Below, one piece after another: positions 24,453-33,944 of a stretch of 34,110 bases of DNA. The stretch lies in the NCBI RefSeq assembly GCF_000315625.1, contig NW_005434597.1, forward strand, positions 301,114 through 335,223. Direction: 5' to 3'. Under the pieces are notes generated by a model. That model saw only the letters and a list, made by a program, of their open reading frames with translations. It searched no databases and was not told the DNA's origin. Every line of letters starts with the position of its first letter. Position 1 is the first letter of the stretch. Made by a program: the position numbers and the translations under genes. This stretch comes from Guillardia theta CCMP2712 (Eukaryota > Cryptophyceae > Pyrenomonadales > Geminigeraceae).

Positions 24453-24739
24453 ACATCTCAGTTAAAATTAACATGTAGACATCAAACAACTGCACACTCT
24501 CATGCTTTTTCGATGAAGCTCACACTTGCGGAGGAGCTGTGATACTTTGCATGAAAATTCATAGCGACAAGGTCAAAAAACGAGGAAGTTTGATGTGACA
24601 TAAGTTCTAAAGGGGCACAAGCAAGCCAAGACGACTTCCACACATCATACATGTGACATAGATGACATAGTCTGTATCACGGCTGCTCACCGCAATCGCG
24701 CGGCTTCCAAGCACCATTGGCCGAATGAGTCCCTGCATG

Positions 24740-25010
24740 ATTGTTTCCTCTGTGTGAAGTACCCCACCCTTGGACTGTTGAACCACCCCACAGGGGTTCT
24801 GTCGAATAATTCTGTACCCCTCTCAACAACACATGTGAGGTACCCCCACCCACTATGTCATATCGCAATACCCACCCTTTTCTATGTTGATACTTCCTCC
24901 TTAACCATTCCAAGTCATATTCGGAGTACCCCCACCCATATCATAAGTACTACCCTCAATAGAAAACTCAAACAAGCCCGCCTCATTGTAGGATCAAAAC
25001 TCTCTCCGTA
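24740..25010. repeat. Degenerate gtaccccaccc repeats upstream of the cyclophilin gene
   Basis: Words such as gtaccccaccc, gtacccccaccca and aataccca recur at variable spacing, resembling the block at 4640-5040. On the sense strand of the cyclophilin gene they are G-rich. No gene is seen between 24453 and 25347. Confidence 0.6.
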
Positions 25011-25069
25011 TCCATCCTCCACATCTAAACTCTTTCACATCTCAATGCGAAGACCATCTCTCTACCTGC

Positions 25070-25070
<1 letters not shown>

Positions 25071-25102
<32 letters not shown>

Positions 25103-25103
25103 T

Positions 25104-25145
<42 letters not shown>
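25071..25145 (+). repeat. (ATC)n microsatellite
   Basis: About 24 copies of atc with one interruption (att) near 25101. It lies in the intergenic space between the cyclophilin start and the exosome gene stop. Confidence 0.95.
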
Positions 25146-25347
25146 TCTACTTGCCATCCACATTTGCACTTCACTTTCCGTGGCCGTTACCATTGCTGGG
25201 GTCACACTGTCTGCTTGGATTAGTTGCTGTTTTCCAACGTTGGTTGAGCCGACGATGCCATAATTTACACAAAGAAAAATTATCTAGATCGCTTGTTCAC
25301 AAAAGTACAACCACAGTTGAGCCTGTGGCAGAAGTGTCATCGATTGT

Positions 25348-26477
25348 TCACTTGCTTGAATCCATTGGGAGTGTGCTTTGTTCAGGGAAAAACTTGTTCA
25401 AGATGGCCTCTGTTCGCTTTCTTGCTTCTGAGATGACTTGTTGCAAAAGTTTTCTGCTGACAGGCAGCCCTCCTGACTTGTTGAGAAAGAACGCATGCTC
25501 CTCTTCTTTTTCCGCCCCCCTCTGGACGTCCAGGATCACTGAGACTATCGAATGACAGTGCTTCTCCTCCTCGTCTGTAGGGTCCACCAGGACTTTCACG
25601 GGAACGTCTCCGAAGTCAAACAAGGCGAACGTATGGCTGATAGGGAACGACTGTATCACCAGGGGCACCGAATCTCCCTCAACCTCAGCCATTACATCGT
25701 TCTCCTTCATCTCAACAGCAGGAAGCTTCGTGTCCACCAGGGCTGACAGCACTGCCAACATCGATGCGTCCTCGAGGTTTCCTCCGTGATTCAGACAGGT
25801 GACGTGGACGTCGACGACCCACACAGCAGCATCCTCTTTCATAACAAGAGCTGAGAGATCCACCACTCTTGCTTCATTGATGACCCTCGTCAGGTGCGCT
25901 GACAGAGCCTGAGCCTTCAAGTTTGCCTTCCTGTACCTGAAGTGCTGGAACCGTGAGGAGCATGCTGGCCCAAATTCCACCGTCACTCTCACGATTCCCT
26001 CCGCTCCCCTTGAAGCACTTGGACACACGACGCTCAGGTTGATCCCTGCTGCTACCACTGTCCTTCCCACCTTGACCATGGCAGATCCATCGGCAGAAGA
26101 GAAACAACCGCGATTGATCGAGATGTCTCGCGCATGCAGGAAAGATCTAGCATCCAGGCGGATGTCCTGTTGGAGAAACATGAGTGCGGGTAGACGAAAG
26201 ACGAAGAGAGGTCAGAAGAGGAGGGAGGGATCGAGCAAGAGGGTGCACGCGGACAAGTGTAGGGCAACGAGCTGCACGGAAACTTGGATGGAGTTTGCAT
26301 TGGGAAAAGAGGAGGAGGAGGAGGAGGATCTTGCAGCAAAGAGAACGAGAAGACGAGTGGCAGCAAGTCAACCTCTTCCAGCATCTTCCTCATTAGCATC
26401 TCCGGGAACATCGCCCCTACTACCGCCTCCGCTGCCATGCTGCAATTCCCGTTGACCCTCTGGTCAATGGTTTCCAT
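25348..26477 (-). CDS. RRP43: Exosome complex RNase PH-like subunit Rrp43/EXOSC8 (2 exons)
   Basis: One of six RNase PH-fold proteins in the ring of the eukaryotic RNA exosome, which degrades and trims RNA from the 3' end in nucleus and cytoplasm. The main exon is 25348-26166 (273 codons). It is preceded in phase by an exon ending at 26373 that starts at 26477 (METIDQR) or 26438 (MAAEAVV). Landmarks are IRLDARSFLHARDISIN, SSADGSAMVKVGRT, WVVDVHVTCLNHGGNLEDA, MLAVLSALVDTKLPAVEM, FALFDFGDVPVKVLVDPTDEEE and LNKSGGLPVS. The order and the VDPTDEEE motif fit Rrp43/EXOSC8 better than Rrp42 or Rrp45. The ring is catalytically inactive in most eukaryotes, so a structural role is expected. The intron (26167-26372) contains a (gga)n run. 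Confidence 0.88.
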
Positions 26478-26589
26478 TTTCGTAGGTATTTTCAAAATAT
26501 TCTTGGAATTTTCGACTTTTGTCGAGCTAATTCAAACACACATTCATGTTTGGGGTCAACACGCCACTTCACGTGCACCCGGCTGCCCG

Positions 26590-26956
26590 GCAGTATGAGT
26601 CCGATCCCCCGGCCCGGGCGGGCCGGGCGGCCGCCGGGGCCCCACAGGCGGGCCGCGGGCGGACATTATGACGCACAACTGGTCACTGAGTGAACCGTGA
26701 ACCGTGAACGGTTGTTTGGCCTGTGCCGACGGTTGAAGAGGCTCGCCGGGCGGCGTCGCCCGCTCTCTGCCTTGCCAAGTTGAGCATCCCGGATGATGGC
26801 CGGGAGCCTATGCGGCCGCCGAGGGCAGGCTGCAGGCTGCACCGTGACGGTACGGTACGGTCACCGGGGCACGGAGCCACCAGAAGCCGCTCTGCCCTGA
26901 GATTCCGACAGGCTGAGGCCGGAGAGTGTAGTGTAATCGCGGCCGCGGCTTGCAAG
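26590..26956. repeat. GC-rich island beside the right arm of the inverted duplication
   Basis: Low-complexity GC-rich sequence (ggcccgggcgggccgggcgg, gcgggccgcgggcgg) with short gtgaacc and gtacggtacgg words. It lies between the exosome gene's 5' end (and so probably next to its promoter) and the end of the right arm. No gene is seen. Confidence 0.65.
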
Positions 26957-28885
26957 CTGTCACGTGTGGATCTGATTCTTTATTCAGCAGCTTCATGGTA
27001 TCTTACCCTACACTTGTAAGTTGTGAGCCGTCCCCCCCACTGCAAGTCTAAGACGTTCAATTGGCAAGCTGCTGGATTTGCTCAGTCACAGTCTCTCGCT
27101 CTTGTTCTCACAGTCTGTTGCACTAGCGGCACAAAAACAGCTTCAAATGAAGGCCTACGCCTGACCAGCCCCTCCTACTCCTTCCGCTCCAAGTTCTACA
27201 GCCCTAACTGTGTTGTGAAAGTAGCCCTCGTCCTCTGGCCTTGGCACGTTGAGAGAGATGGAGCCTGGAGGAGGAGCAGCAGCCTCAGGGGAAGCAACGG
27301 GGGCGGCAGATTTGACGTGTGATGCCGTCTGACTGGCGGCAGGTCTTCTGACGGTCAAGAGGACTGCACAGACCACCGCCACAACGAAGCAGAGAGACGT
27401 GAACAAAGCAATGGTGATCTGTGAGAGTCAGCCGCTCAGTGGGTGAGATGTTACAGCGGCATCTCGCGCTTCACTCGGAGTACCTGAGTTTGCAGCTGGA
27501 TGTTCTCGCTGACCATGTCATAGTTCCTTTCATACCCGATCATGGTGGCAGAGTATCGGAGTTTCCACTGAAAGGAAGTCAATCATCCCAGACTGCTTGT
27601 CCCCTCTCCGTCACGTACTTTTCCGTTGATGCAAACACGTGCTTGTTGATACGCTTCAGTGCACATAGTATCTCCGTGTCGACAACTGACAGAAGCTCTT
27701 TGAGCCTAGCTATGATTTCAAGTAATCAGATCTTACTCTTTACAGCTGTTGTCTTTGCAGTATCCCTCCCAGTCGACCACACTCGTCTTGAAGTTGAACC
27801 TGTCGATGCAGCTCAGATCAGGTACGAGAGCAGGTACAAATACCCCCCGCCTGTGATGGACATTTGCTCCGCTTGACAAGTGCCATTGATGACTTTGGTC
27901 CCTGAGACGTATACCGTCTACACATGGTTTGCTTCACAACATCGGCACACAGGACAGGAGAGCTGTGGAGCAAAAACTCACGGGAATACAGATAGCTGGG
28001 GTGTTGATGAGCTTGCCAACCAAAAGGTTTCCCCCGCACCCCGTTCCCACACATTGAATCTCATCTGTAACCAGGAAAGTGTTCTCCTCAATGCGGCCGC
28101 AGAATCGATTCTTGTTCTTCACGTGAATGTAGCCAGTGGAATACAAATGCCCTGAGCTGCACAGCAATCAGGCTCAAACAAATCGTATCGTCTGATTGCA
28201 ACTCATAGCAACTCACTCGTAGCTCTTGGAAACAGTATCCGACACGATGTCCTGTCTGGTGTTGCAGAAGTCGTACTCATCTGGTAGATCTCTTTTCTTA
28301 CAGACGCTGCGTATCTTGAGCGATTGATATTGACTGTAGTGGGCGCCTACAAGAGCTCTCTGCTGCTCAGTGTATCTGTCCAGGGCGTTCAGGGCGGACG
28401 AGAACTTATTGAGAGTGAAGTCGTTGGCACAGTATTCATCCGTATCGCAGTCACAGTCGGTTCGGCACTGCACGCACACGCCGATGTAGATGTTATCCAC
28501 CACCTTTGTGTCCAATGTCGCCATGCCTTCGTCGTTCCAGAGCGGCATGCAGATTGGGTAGTCCTTGTCATCACAATCAGCCTGAACGTTGCACTGCTTG
28601 TACGTGTGATCGTCAGCTGCAACGGGTCCCGCTAGGAGGAGAAGCGAGAGGAGGAGGAGGAGGAGGAGGAGGAGAGGATTTCGTACAATGCTTGCTCCCT
28701 GCATCATTTTTCGTCTTGCTCGCGGTCTCCCCATCTAACCTTGAAAGTTTGACAAGTGGTCCCCCACCCCCCACCCAGCCCCTTCCAAATGGGCTTCGAA
28801 GTACCGGTACTGTACCATTACTGGTCAGCACTACGATGACTGCTGTCCCCTTTGCTCGTCGTGATGTTTCCGCTGCTTCCAGTCA
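26957..28885 (-). repeat. Right arm of the inverted duplication
   Basis: Reverse complement of 20407-22305, carrying gene C. Relative to the left arm it has about 33 extra bases near 28725-28765 and 3 fewer in intron 3. The final ~100 bases beyond the stop (27055-26957) are more diverged, and the AATAAA there is at 26979-26984 on the minus strand. Confidence 0.92.
27155..28707 (-). CDS. Cysteine-rich type I membrane protein, family member C (7 exons)
   Basis: Exons on the minus strand mirror copy B: 28217-28707, 27982-28156, 27844-27917, 27737-27799, 27619-27685, 27484-27567 and 27155-27418; 405 residues. All frames and splice sites are intact. Coding differences from B that I can see are few: the signal peptide reads VRNPLLLL instead of VRTPLSLP, and exon 2 has IEENTFLV instead of IEENAFLV. 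Domain layout is as for B: signal peptide, cysteine-rich outer part, one membrane helix, Pro/Ala-rich tail. An alternative upstream Met (MGRPRARRK, 28734) lies in the stretch not shared with B, so the common MMQGAS start is preferred. No inactivating change was found, so both copies are probably expressed. Confidence 0.9.
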
Positions 28886-29470
28886 TCTCATCTCACTGAG
28901 TCATGTCATCATAGTGTCATGTCGTGTCATGTCACACACTGTCTGTGTTAACTGGACTTGAACTTAAATGCGCGTCGCGTTACCGGCATTGGGCTCGCCG
29001 GACCTTGGCGGCGCGGCCGCACACCGTCGTGGCACTAGGCTGCTCCGCCGGGCCTGGGCGGCCCCGGCGGCCCGGCCGGGCCCGCCGCCGCAGTCACTTC
29101 AAGTCAGTCGGACCCTCCTTCAAGACCCGGCAACACCGTGTACAACAACTAGATGAAAATGGCGATCGGGTACGGTACAAGCGATCATGACAGGAAGGAG
29201 AACTTTGAAGAGCATGAGAGGAGAGAGGAGGAGAGAGCAGAGCTTTAGCAGCAGTTAGAGGACAGGGATGGGATGGGAGGATGTTGGAGAGCAGTGTGAG
29301 GGTGAGGGCGAGGGAGTGGTGTGAAGGAATCCCTAGTTGTTGTTTGTTGGCTGATTTCTGTCTCTTCCTCAGATTTGTGACATCCTCTACCTCTGAGTCG
29401 AAGGAATACCGAATGATATGAGGGAAGACCATGGTGTCTTTAGAGAGGATAGATTGAAAGCTGTCAAGTC
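28886..29470. other. Intergenic region with gtcat repeats and GC-rich island
   Basis: 28898-28935 has imperfect tgtcat/gtcatgtc repeats. 28975-29095 is GC-rich (ggcctgggcggccccggcgg, ccggccgggcccgccgcc). 29180-29470 is purine-rich without a recognisable exon and should contain the promoter of the TPR-like gene. Confidence 0.5.
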
Positions 29471-31295
29471 ATGACCGGAGCACGGCCGTGCCAGAAGGTT
29501 TGGAAGGTCCAGGGAGTGACGTTGTTCTGCCTGTTCCTGTTCCTGTTCCTGTGCTGTGATGGTCTGCTTGTTGAGCGGATGCGTGGAGGGTTGGCAAGAG
29601 TAGCTGGTTCCAAGGCTCCGAAGCCGACAGCAGAAGCACGCAGGGTGTTGAGAGGCAGGACGGAGATCGTCGTCACGAAGCGCAAGCAGGGGATGAAGAG
29701 AGGAAGGGTCAAGAGCAAACCGACGCAGAGTTCGATCCTCCTTGACATGAACTCCTCGGCAAGCGACGAGATGGACTTGTCAGCCGCCGCCATGCCGAGC
29801 TTGAACGTCGCCTCCGACAGTTTGTGGTCCAACGGCAGGGAAGATGGTGCCGCCCACGAGGACGCTGAAGCTCTGCTGGACGAGTTCGATCACATGCAGG
29901 CAGCCATGCTCAACGAGTCAGTGAAGCGCCGCGTGGCGGCAAAGAGCAGCCGACCGGCTCGGCCTTCCGGCTCCCCACTGCGCGAGGCTCGTGCGCAAAG
30001 CAGGCGATCACCGCAGAAGAGGAACGCGCCGACGAGGAGCAAGCTGTCAGCGGCAGAGGCTCAAGTGAAACACTAGCGAACGATTGTCTCCTCCCTCCTG
30101 TCTGATCTCTGCTTGCCAGGTGCTGGATCAGATCTGCGGCAACAACTCGGGGTGACTGCACCTCGACATGCGCGAGCCGGTTAACGTTGTGACAGTCTGG
30201 TCGAGACCAACTCAACTCTCTTCTTCGGGCTTGCGCTGACGCTTCACCGCAAGTTCAACGATCATCTCAGGTATGTCCACTGCGAATCAGTGCAGAGGTA
30301 TCGAGTCTGTTCATCACAAGTGAGGATCTTTGGTGGGGTCAACAGGGCAGAGCGCTTCTATATCAAGTCCATCTCCTTGAATCAGAGCGATCCTACCGTC
30401 TTCTACTGGTGATCGCGTTTCTCCCTCCTCTCCGACTTTCTTCTCGTCTCCTCCGCCCCCCTGCTCCCCTCTCGCTCCCCTCTCGCTTCCCTCCGTCCCA
30501 TCTCCCTCCATTCCTCCTTCCTGGCTCTCACCTCCCTTGGTGGCTCTTCCCTCGCTCTTCCCTCTCATGCTCTCTCCCTCCTCCTCGTCTCCTCCCTTCC
30601 TAGTTGCTCTCGTCTTCTCTTCTGCTCACCGTGACCGCCAGGTGGTCCAAGTGCCTTCTCGAGCAGTACGAGAGCAGCGCCAACGCCACCAAGTTGTCTC
30701 TAGCGATGCATGCGGTCAAGAGGTCTGTCAAGCATACAGGCGTAGCCAAGTGTTTGACTCATGATCCTCCTCTTGCTCCTCCTCTGCCTCCTCCTCCTCT
30801 TGCTCCCCTTTGTCCGCCTGTGCCTCTTCCTGCTCCTCCCCCCTCCCTCCCTCCCTCTTCCTCAGGGGCCTCGAGAAGTTTCCCAGCCACGTGGACCTGC
30901 TGGTTCTCCTGGCAGAGATGCACATCCGACACTTCCAAGGGAAGAGGCCTGGGACCGGGGCAGAGCCATGGGAGGATGCGGTGCTGCGGTGACGATGCGA
31001 GCTGCTGCTGCTGTGTCTGGCAAGTGACCTGGTGGTGGCAGGAGCGTTCTGGAGATGAGTCCCTACCACCCTCATGCTCGTGCTGCGTGGATTGAGTTCC
31101 GCTCTCAAGGTCCCTCGTCCTCGTCCTTGTCCTTGTCCTCGTCCTTGTCCTTGTCCTTGTCCTTGTCCTTGTCCTTGTCCTTGTCCTCGTCCTCCATCCC
31201 CTCTACCATCTCGTCCTTGTCCTCGTCCTGCTGTGATGGAAGTCTGAAAGTTGTCCGCAGCTTTTGACAAGTTGGTGCGACACCGCGCGGGCTGA
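29471..31295 (+). CDS. TPR-like repeat protein with N-terminal hydrophobic (signal-like) segment (8 exons)
   Basis: Exons 29471-30064, 30120-30151, 30196-30270, 30346-30408, 30642-30722, 30866-30988, 31042-31109 and 31261-31295 join in phase to 356 residues. Residues about 15-32 (VTLFCLFLFLFLCCDGLL) form a signal peptide or anchor. A basic, low-complexity stretch follows (to ~80), then an acidic patch and another basic region (to ~198). From residue ~200 on there are helical pairs resembling tetratricopeptide repeats: LFFGLALTLHRKFNDHL, AERFYIKSISLNQSDPTVFYW, GLEKFPSHVDLLVLLAEMH and SVLEMSPYHPHARAAW. The signal plus basic stretch could be a bipartite organelle-targeting sequence of a complex plastid, but no phenylalanine cleavage motif is seen. 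Partner and function unknown. Confidence 0.75.
31111..31228 (+). repeat. (CCTTGT/CCTCGT)n hexamer array in the last intron of the TPR-like gene
   Basis: Pyrimidine-rich hexamers starting directly after the donor caag|gtccc and running to near the acceptor cgcag|ctttt. It has the same type and position as arrays in the TTLL and oxygenase genes. Confidence 0.9.
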
Positions 31296-31324
31296 AGTTC
31301 GTCCTGCAGCCCGTTCTACCTCTC

Positions 31325-31685
31325 ATGTCTCTTGACGAGCATGAATGTAAGTGATGTAATACTCTTATGAACAAGTTGTAATCGAGTCAGAATTCCTTAA
31401 TCAACCATAAAAATCTTGAAAATGTTGTTATAATGAATCATACCCTTGAAGTGCTGAAAATGGAAAAGAACGCCTCAGTGGAGAAGGCCGCATGGCAGCA
31501 AAACTCTCTTGTCCGGGACGGTGACCTTGGCAGACGTGGAAAAATCTTGTCGTGTGAATGACTACAGGGACGGACTAGAAGCTACCAAAGAGAACTCGGT
31601 CCACTTGGCCGTAGCGCTTGCTACCGAGGAGTTTGTTCTGACAAGACTGGTAAGAGGCAGCAGCGAGGATGGAGGTGTGTTGTAG
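31325..31685 (+). CDS. Possible small gene, ~65 residues (3 exons)
   Basis: Proposed exons 31325-31346, 31452-31520 and 31579-31685 join in phase and read MSLDEHE, LLKMEKNASVEKAAWQQNSL and then ATKENSVHLAVALATEEFV, ending DGGVL. The stop (31683-31685) lies two bases before the stop of the convergent gene. A competing reading keeps 31470-31685 as one frame (SGTVTLADVEKSCRVNDYRD joining the same last part), so the middle junction is unsure. No family is recognised. The sequence looks coding (amphipathic, no low complexity), but alternative models cannot be excluded without transcript data. Confidence 0.4.
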
Positions 31686-31687
31686 TC

Positions 31688-32861
31688 TCACAGCAGCCTT
31701 ACCATAGAGGAGATGGACTTGGTCAGAGTCTTCTTTGCTGACTGAAGATCCTTCATGGCCTCCCTCCTCTCCTCCCTCCTCTCCTCCCCTCGGGACTCTG
31801 ACCGATCGCGCCAGGCCTGGTCGTCCCTCCTCCCCCTCCCCCTCCCCCTCCTCCTCCTCCTGCTTCCTCCCGCTTCCTTCTTCGTCGACAACTCGTCTCT
31901 TGAAGATGACAGCGCATGGACGGCCCCGAGCAGCAAGGACGGAGAGTTTTGGCGCTGCTTGAAACCTTGTTTCGACTCCTCCACAACCCTACGAGCGGCT
32001 GCGTCTGCCATCTTGGAATCTTTAGCCCACAGCTGCTCCTTGGACAAGGGAGCTGACTGGCTGTGTCCGGGCATGTGGTGCTTGTAAGGTCTCTTCATGC
32101 CGCTGGAGAGGAAAGAAACAAGTTTGCGCTCGTCATTCTTGCTCAGCACAGGCTGCTGGTGTTGCTCACTGTGCAGGAACTGCTTGACGTCCACGTGAGC
32201 GGAGTGCTGGTACCTCCTCTTGCTCCTGCTACGATCTTTCTGCTGCTCCTCTATGGCCTGGTGGAGCAGTTTGGCGCTCTCCTTGGACTTGATGGAGACT
32301 CTTCCCACCGTCTTCCTCATGAGCGACTTGCGAAGTGCTTCCTCCTTCTTGTAGTCTCTTCCCTGACAGCCCGCACATCACCGCCGCTCTCCTCCACTTC
32401 CATGCACACACCTGATCCTTCAGCGCATCTCTGAACAGTCGAACATCGTCGTTCTGCCTTCCAAGTCACTGTTCTCCTCCTCCTCCTCCTCCTCCTCCTC
32501 CTTCAGTGCTCACCTCCCGATCCCCCCTGCTCTTCCTCTGTGTCACGCTGTTGACATCCTGCAAGTCTTTCCTCTGTCTGACGAGCTCGCGCTTCTCCGA
32601 CCTGATCGCCTCTCTCAGCCTGCCATACCATGAGCACGGGGTTCCACCATCCCGTCAGCCTCTTTACAGTGAAGCGTCGTTCGCAAGCACAACCCCCGAC
32701 TTGGCGGCTTCATGGCCCACGGGAGAAGAGGCAAGGAGGAGGAGGAGGAGGAGGAGGATGGGGAGGAGGAGGAGGAGGAGGGAGGGAGAGAGGGCGAGCA
32801 GAGTCGCTCCCAGAGGCCTCACACTGCATGCGCCCCCTCCCTTGACGTCACGCCATGCCAT
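31688..32861 (-). CDS. Basic coiled-coil-like protein of unknown function (4 exons)
   Basis: Exons on the minus strand: 32668-32861, 32514-32619, 32412-32453 and 31688-32362; 338 residues with consistent phases. The body is rich in Lys, Arg, Glu and Gln: LREAIRSEKRELVRQRKDLQ, NDDVRLFRDALKDQ, GRDYKKEEALRKSLMRK, AKLLHQAIEEQQKDR, followed by [12 protein letters not shown]. This suggests a cytoskeletal or nucleic-acid-associated protein, but no domain is recognised. Exon 1 is less certain: it would encode a poly-leucine stretch from a (CTC)n microsatellite (32735-32785), which might instead be part of an intron or leader. Exons 2-4 are well supported. The first Met at 32861 lies only 81 bases from the start of the oxygenase gene on the other strand. 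Confidence 0.65.
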
Positions 32862-32942
32862 CCCAATGCGGGATGAAAGAAGGGTGGGGTTGTTTCATAA
32901 GGCTTTTTGGGGGTAGGGGTAGAGGTTGTCGGGGAAGTCGCT
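32862..32942. promoter_or_regulatory. Probable shared (bidirectional) promoter
   Basis: The gap between two divergent coding starts is 81 bases or less. It contains a G-rich stretch (gggggtaggggtagaggttg) and no clear TATA box. If 32907 is used as the oxygenase start the gap shrinks to 45 bases. Confidence 0.4.
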
Positions 32943-33708
32943 ATGGGGGTGCCAGTTGTGGACATGGCGGGGGGGGAGGAGGAGGCGGCGCGACGGATGA
33001 GCGAAGCATGCAGGGAGTTCGGGTTCTTCTACCTGGTGGGCCATGGCGTCGAGGAGGAGCTGAGAGCGAAGCTGTACGAGGAGATGCGAAGGTTCTTCGC
33101 TCTCCCTGAGGGGACGAAGGAGAAGTACCACACAAGGACCAACAGCTACAACAGAGGTTGGACGCCAATGGAGGAGGAGACGCTGGACCCGTCGAAGCAG
33201 ACGCGAGGAGACACCAAGGAAGGATACTACATTGGAAGAGAGATCCCCCTCGAGGGCCACCCCATGTCGGGGAAGCCGCTCCATGGCCCCAACGTGTGGC
33301 CGTCGGAGGAGGAGCTACCGGGATGGAAGGAGACTATGGAGAGATACTTTGAGAGCGTCTCCATGGTCGGGCACAGGCTGCTGCGCCTCCTCGCGCTCTC
33401 GTTGGCAAGCTTGAGACGCCCTCTCTTCCTCGGAGACTGACACGCTGCAGGGGCTGGCAGCTGACCACTTTGACGAGGACTTCAGTCAGCCAATGCTCTT
33501 TCTGCGGCTGCTCCACTACTCGGAGATCAAGTCGTCGGTGGATGAGGAGGGGAAGGGAGTCTACGCATGCGGCGAGCACACGGACTACGGGATGATCACC
33601 CTCCTCTCGACCGATGAGAACCCCGGACTGCAGATCAAGGTGTTCTTGTCCTCTACTCCGCTCTTGCTCTTGCTCTTGCTCTTGCTCTTGCTCTTGCTCT
33701 TGCTCTTG

Positions 33709-33743
<35 letters not shown>

Positions 33744-33850
33744 TTCCCACTGTTGATCCTACTCGTACCTTATGCTTTACTCTTCCTATGCCTCCTCTAA
33801 CGCCTTCGCAGCTGAAGGATGGGCAGTGGATTGACATTCCTCCTCGCAAG
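32943..33850 (+). CDS. 2-oxoglutarate/Fe(II)-dependent oxygenase (isopenicillin N synthase-like), 3' partial
   Basis: This superfamily uses 2-oxoglutarate (or a peptide substrate, in IPNS), Fe(II) and O2 to hydroxylate or desaturate small molecules. Exons 32943-33404, 33451-33639 and 33812-33850 are visible; the rest lies beyond the window. The N-terminal domain is typical (VPVVDMAGG, ACREFGFFYLVGHGV, FFALPEGTKEKYH, NRGWTPMEEETLD). The iron-binding HxD is at residues 197-199 (GEHTDYGMITLL), followed by GLQIK and DGQWIDIPPRK. The distal His and the 2-oxoglutarate-binding RxS would be in later exons. Intron 1 appears to use a GC donor (ttg|gcaagc), the only phase-compatible site. An upstream ATG at 32907 adds 12 residues. 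Substrate cannot be predicted. Confidence 0.88.
33659..33744 (+). repeat. (TTGCTC)n then (CTCGTC)n array in an oxygenase intron
   Basis: About eight ttgctc units followed by about six ctcgtc units, between exons 33451-33639 and 33812-33850. It again starts close to the donor and is followed by a normal acceptor (cttcgcag). Confidence 0.9.
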
Positions 33851-33902
33851 GTGACTGGAGAGAAGAAGGAGGAGAGGGAGGAACATCAGGAGGAGGAGAA
33901 AG

Positions 33903-33944
<42 letters not shown>

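Noticed and set aside
20407-28885. Composite transposon with terminal inverted repeats
   Set aside because: The arms carry an intron-containing host gene, there is no transposase in the spacer, and no target-site duplication was seen.
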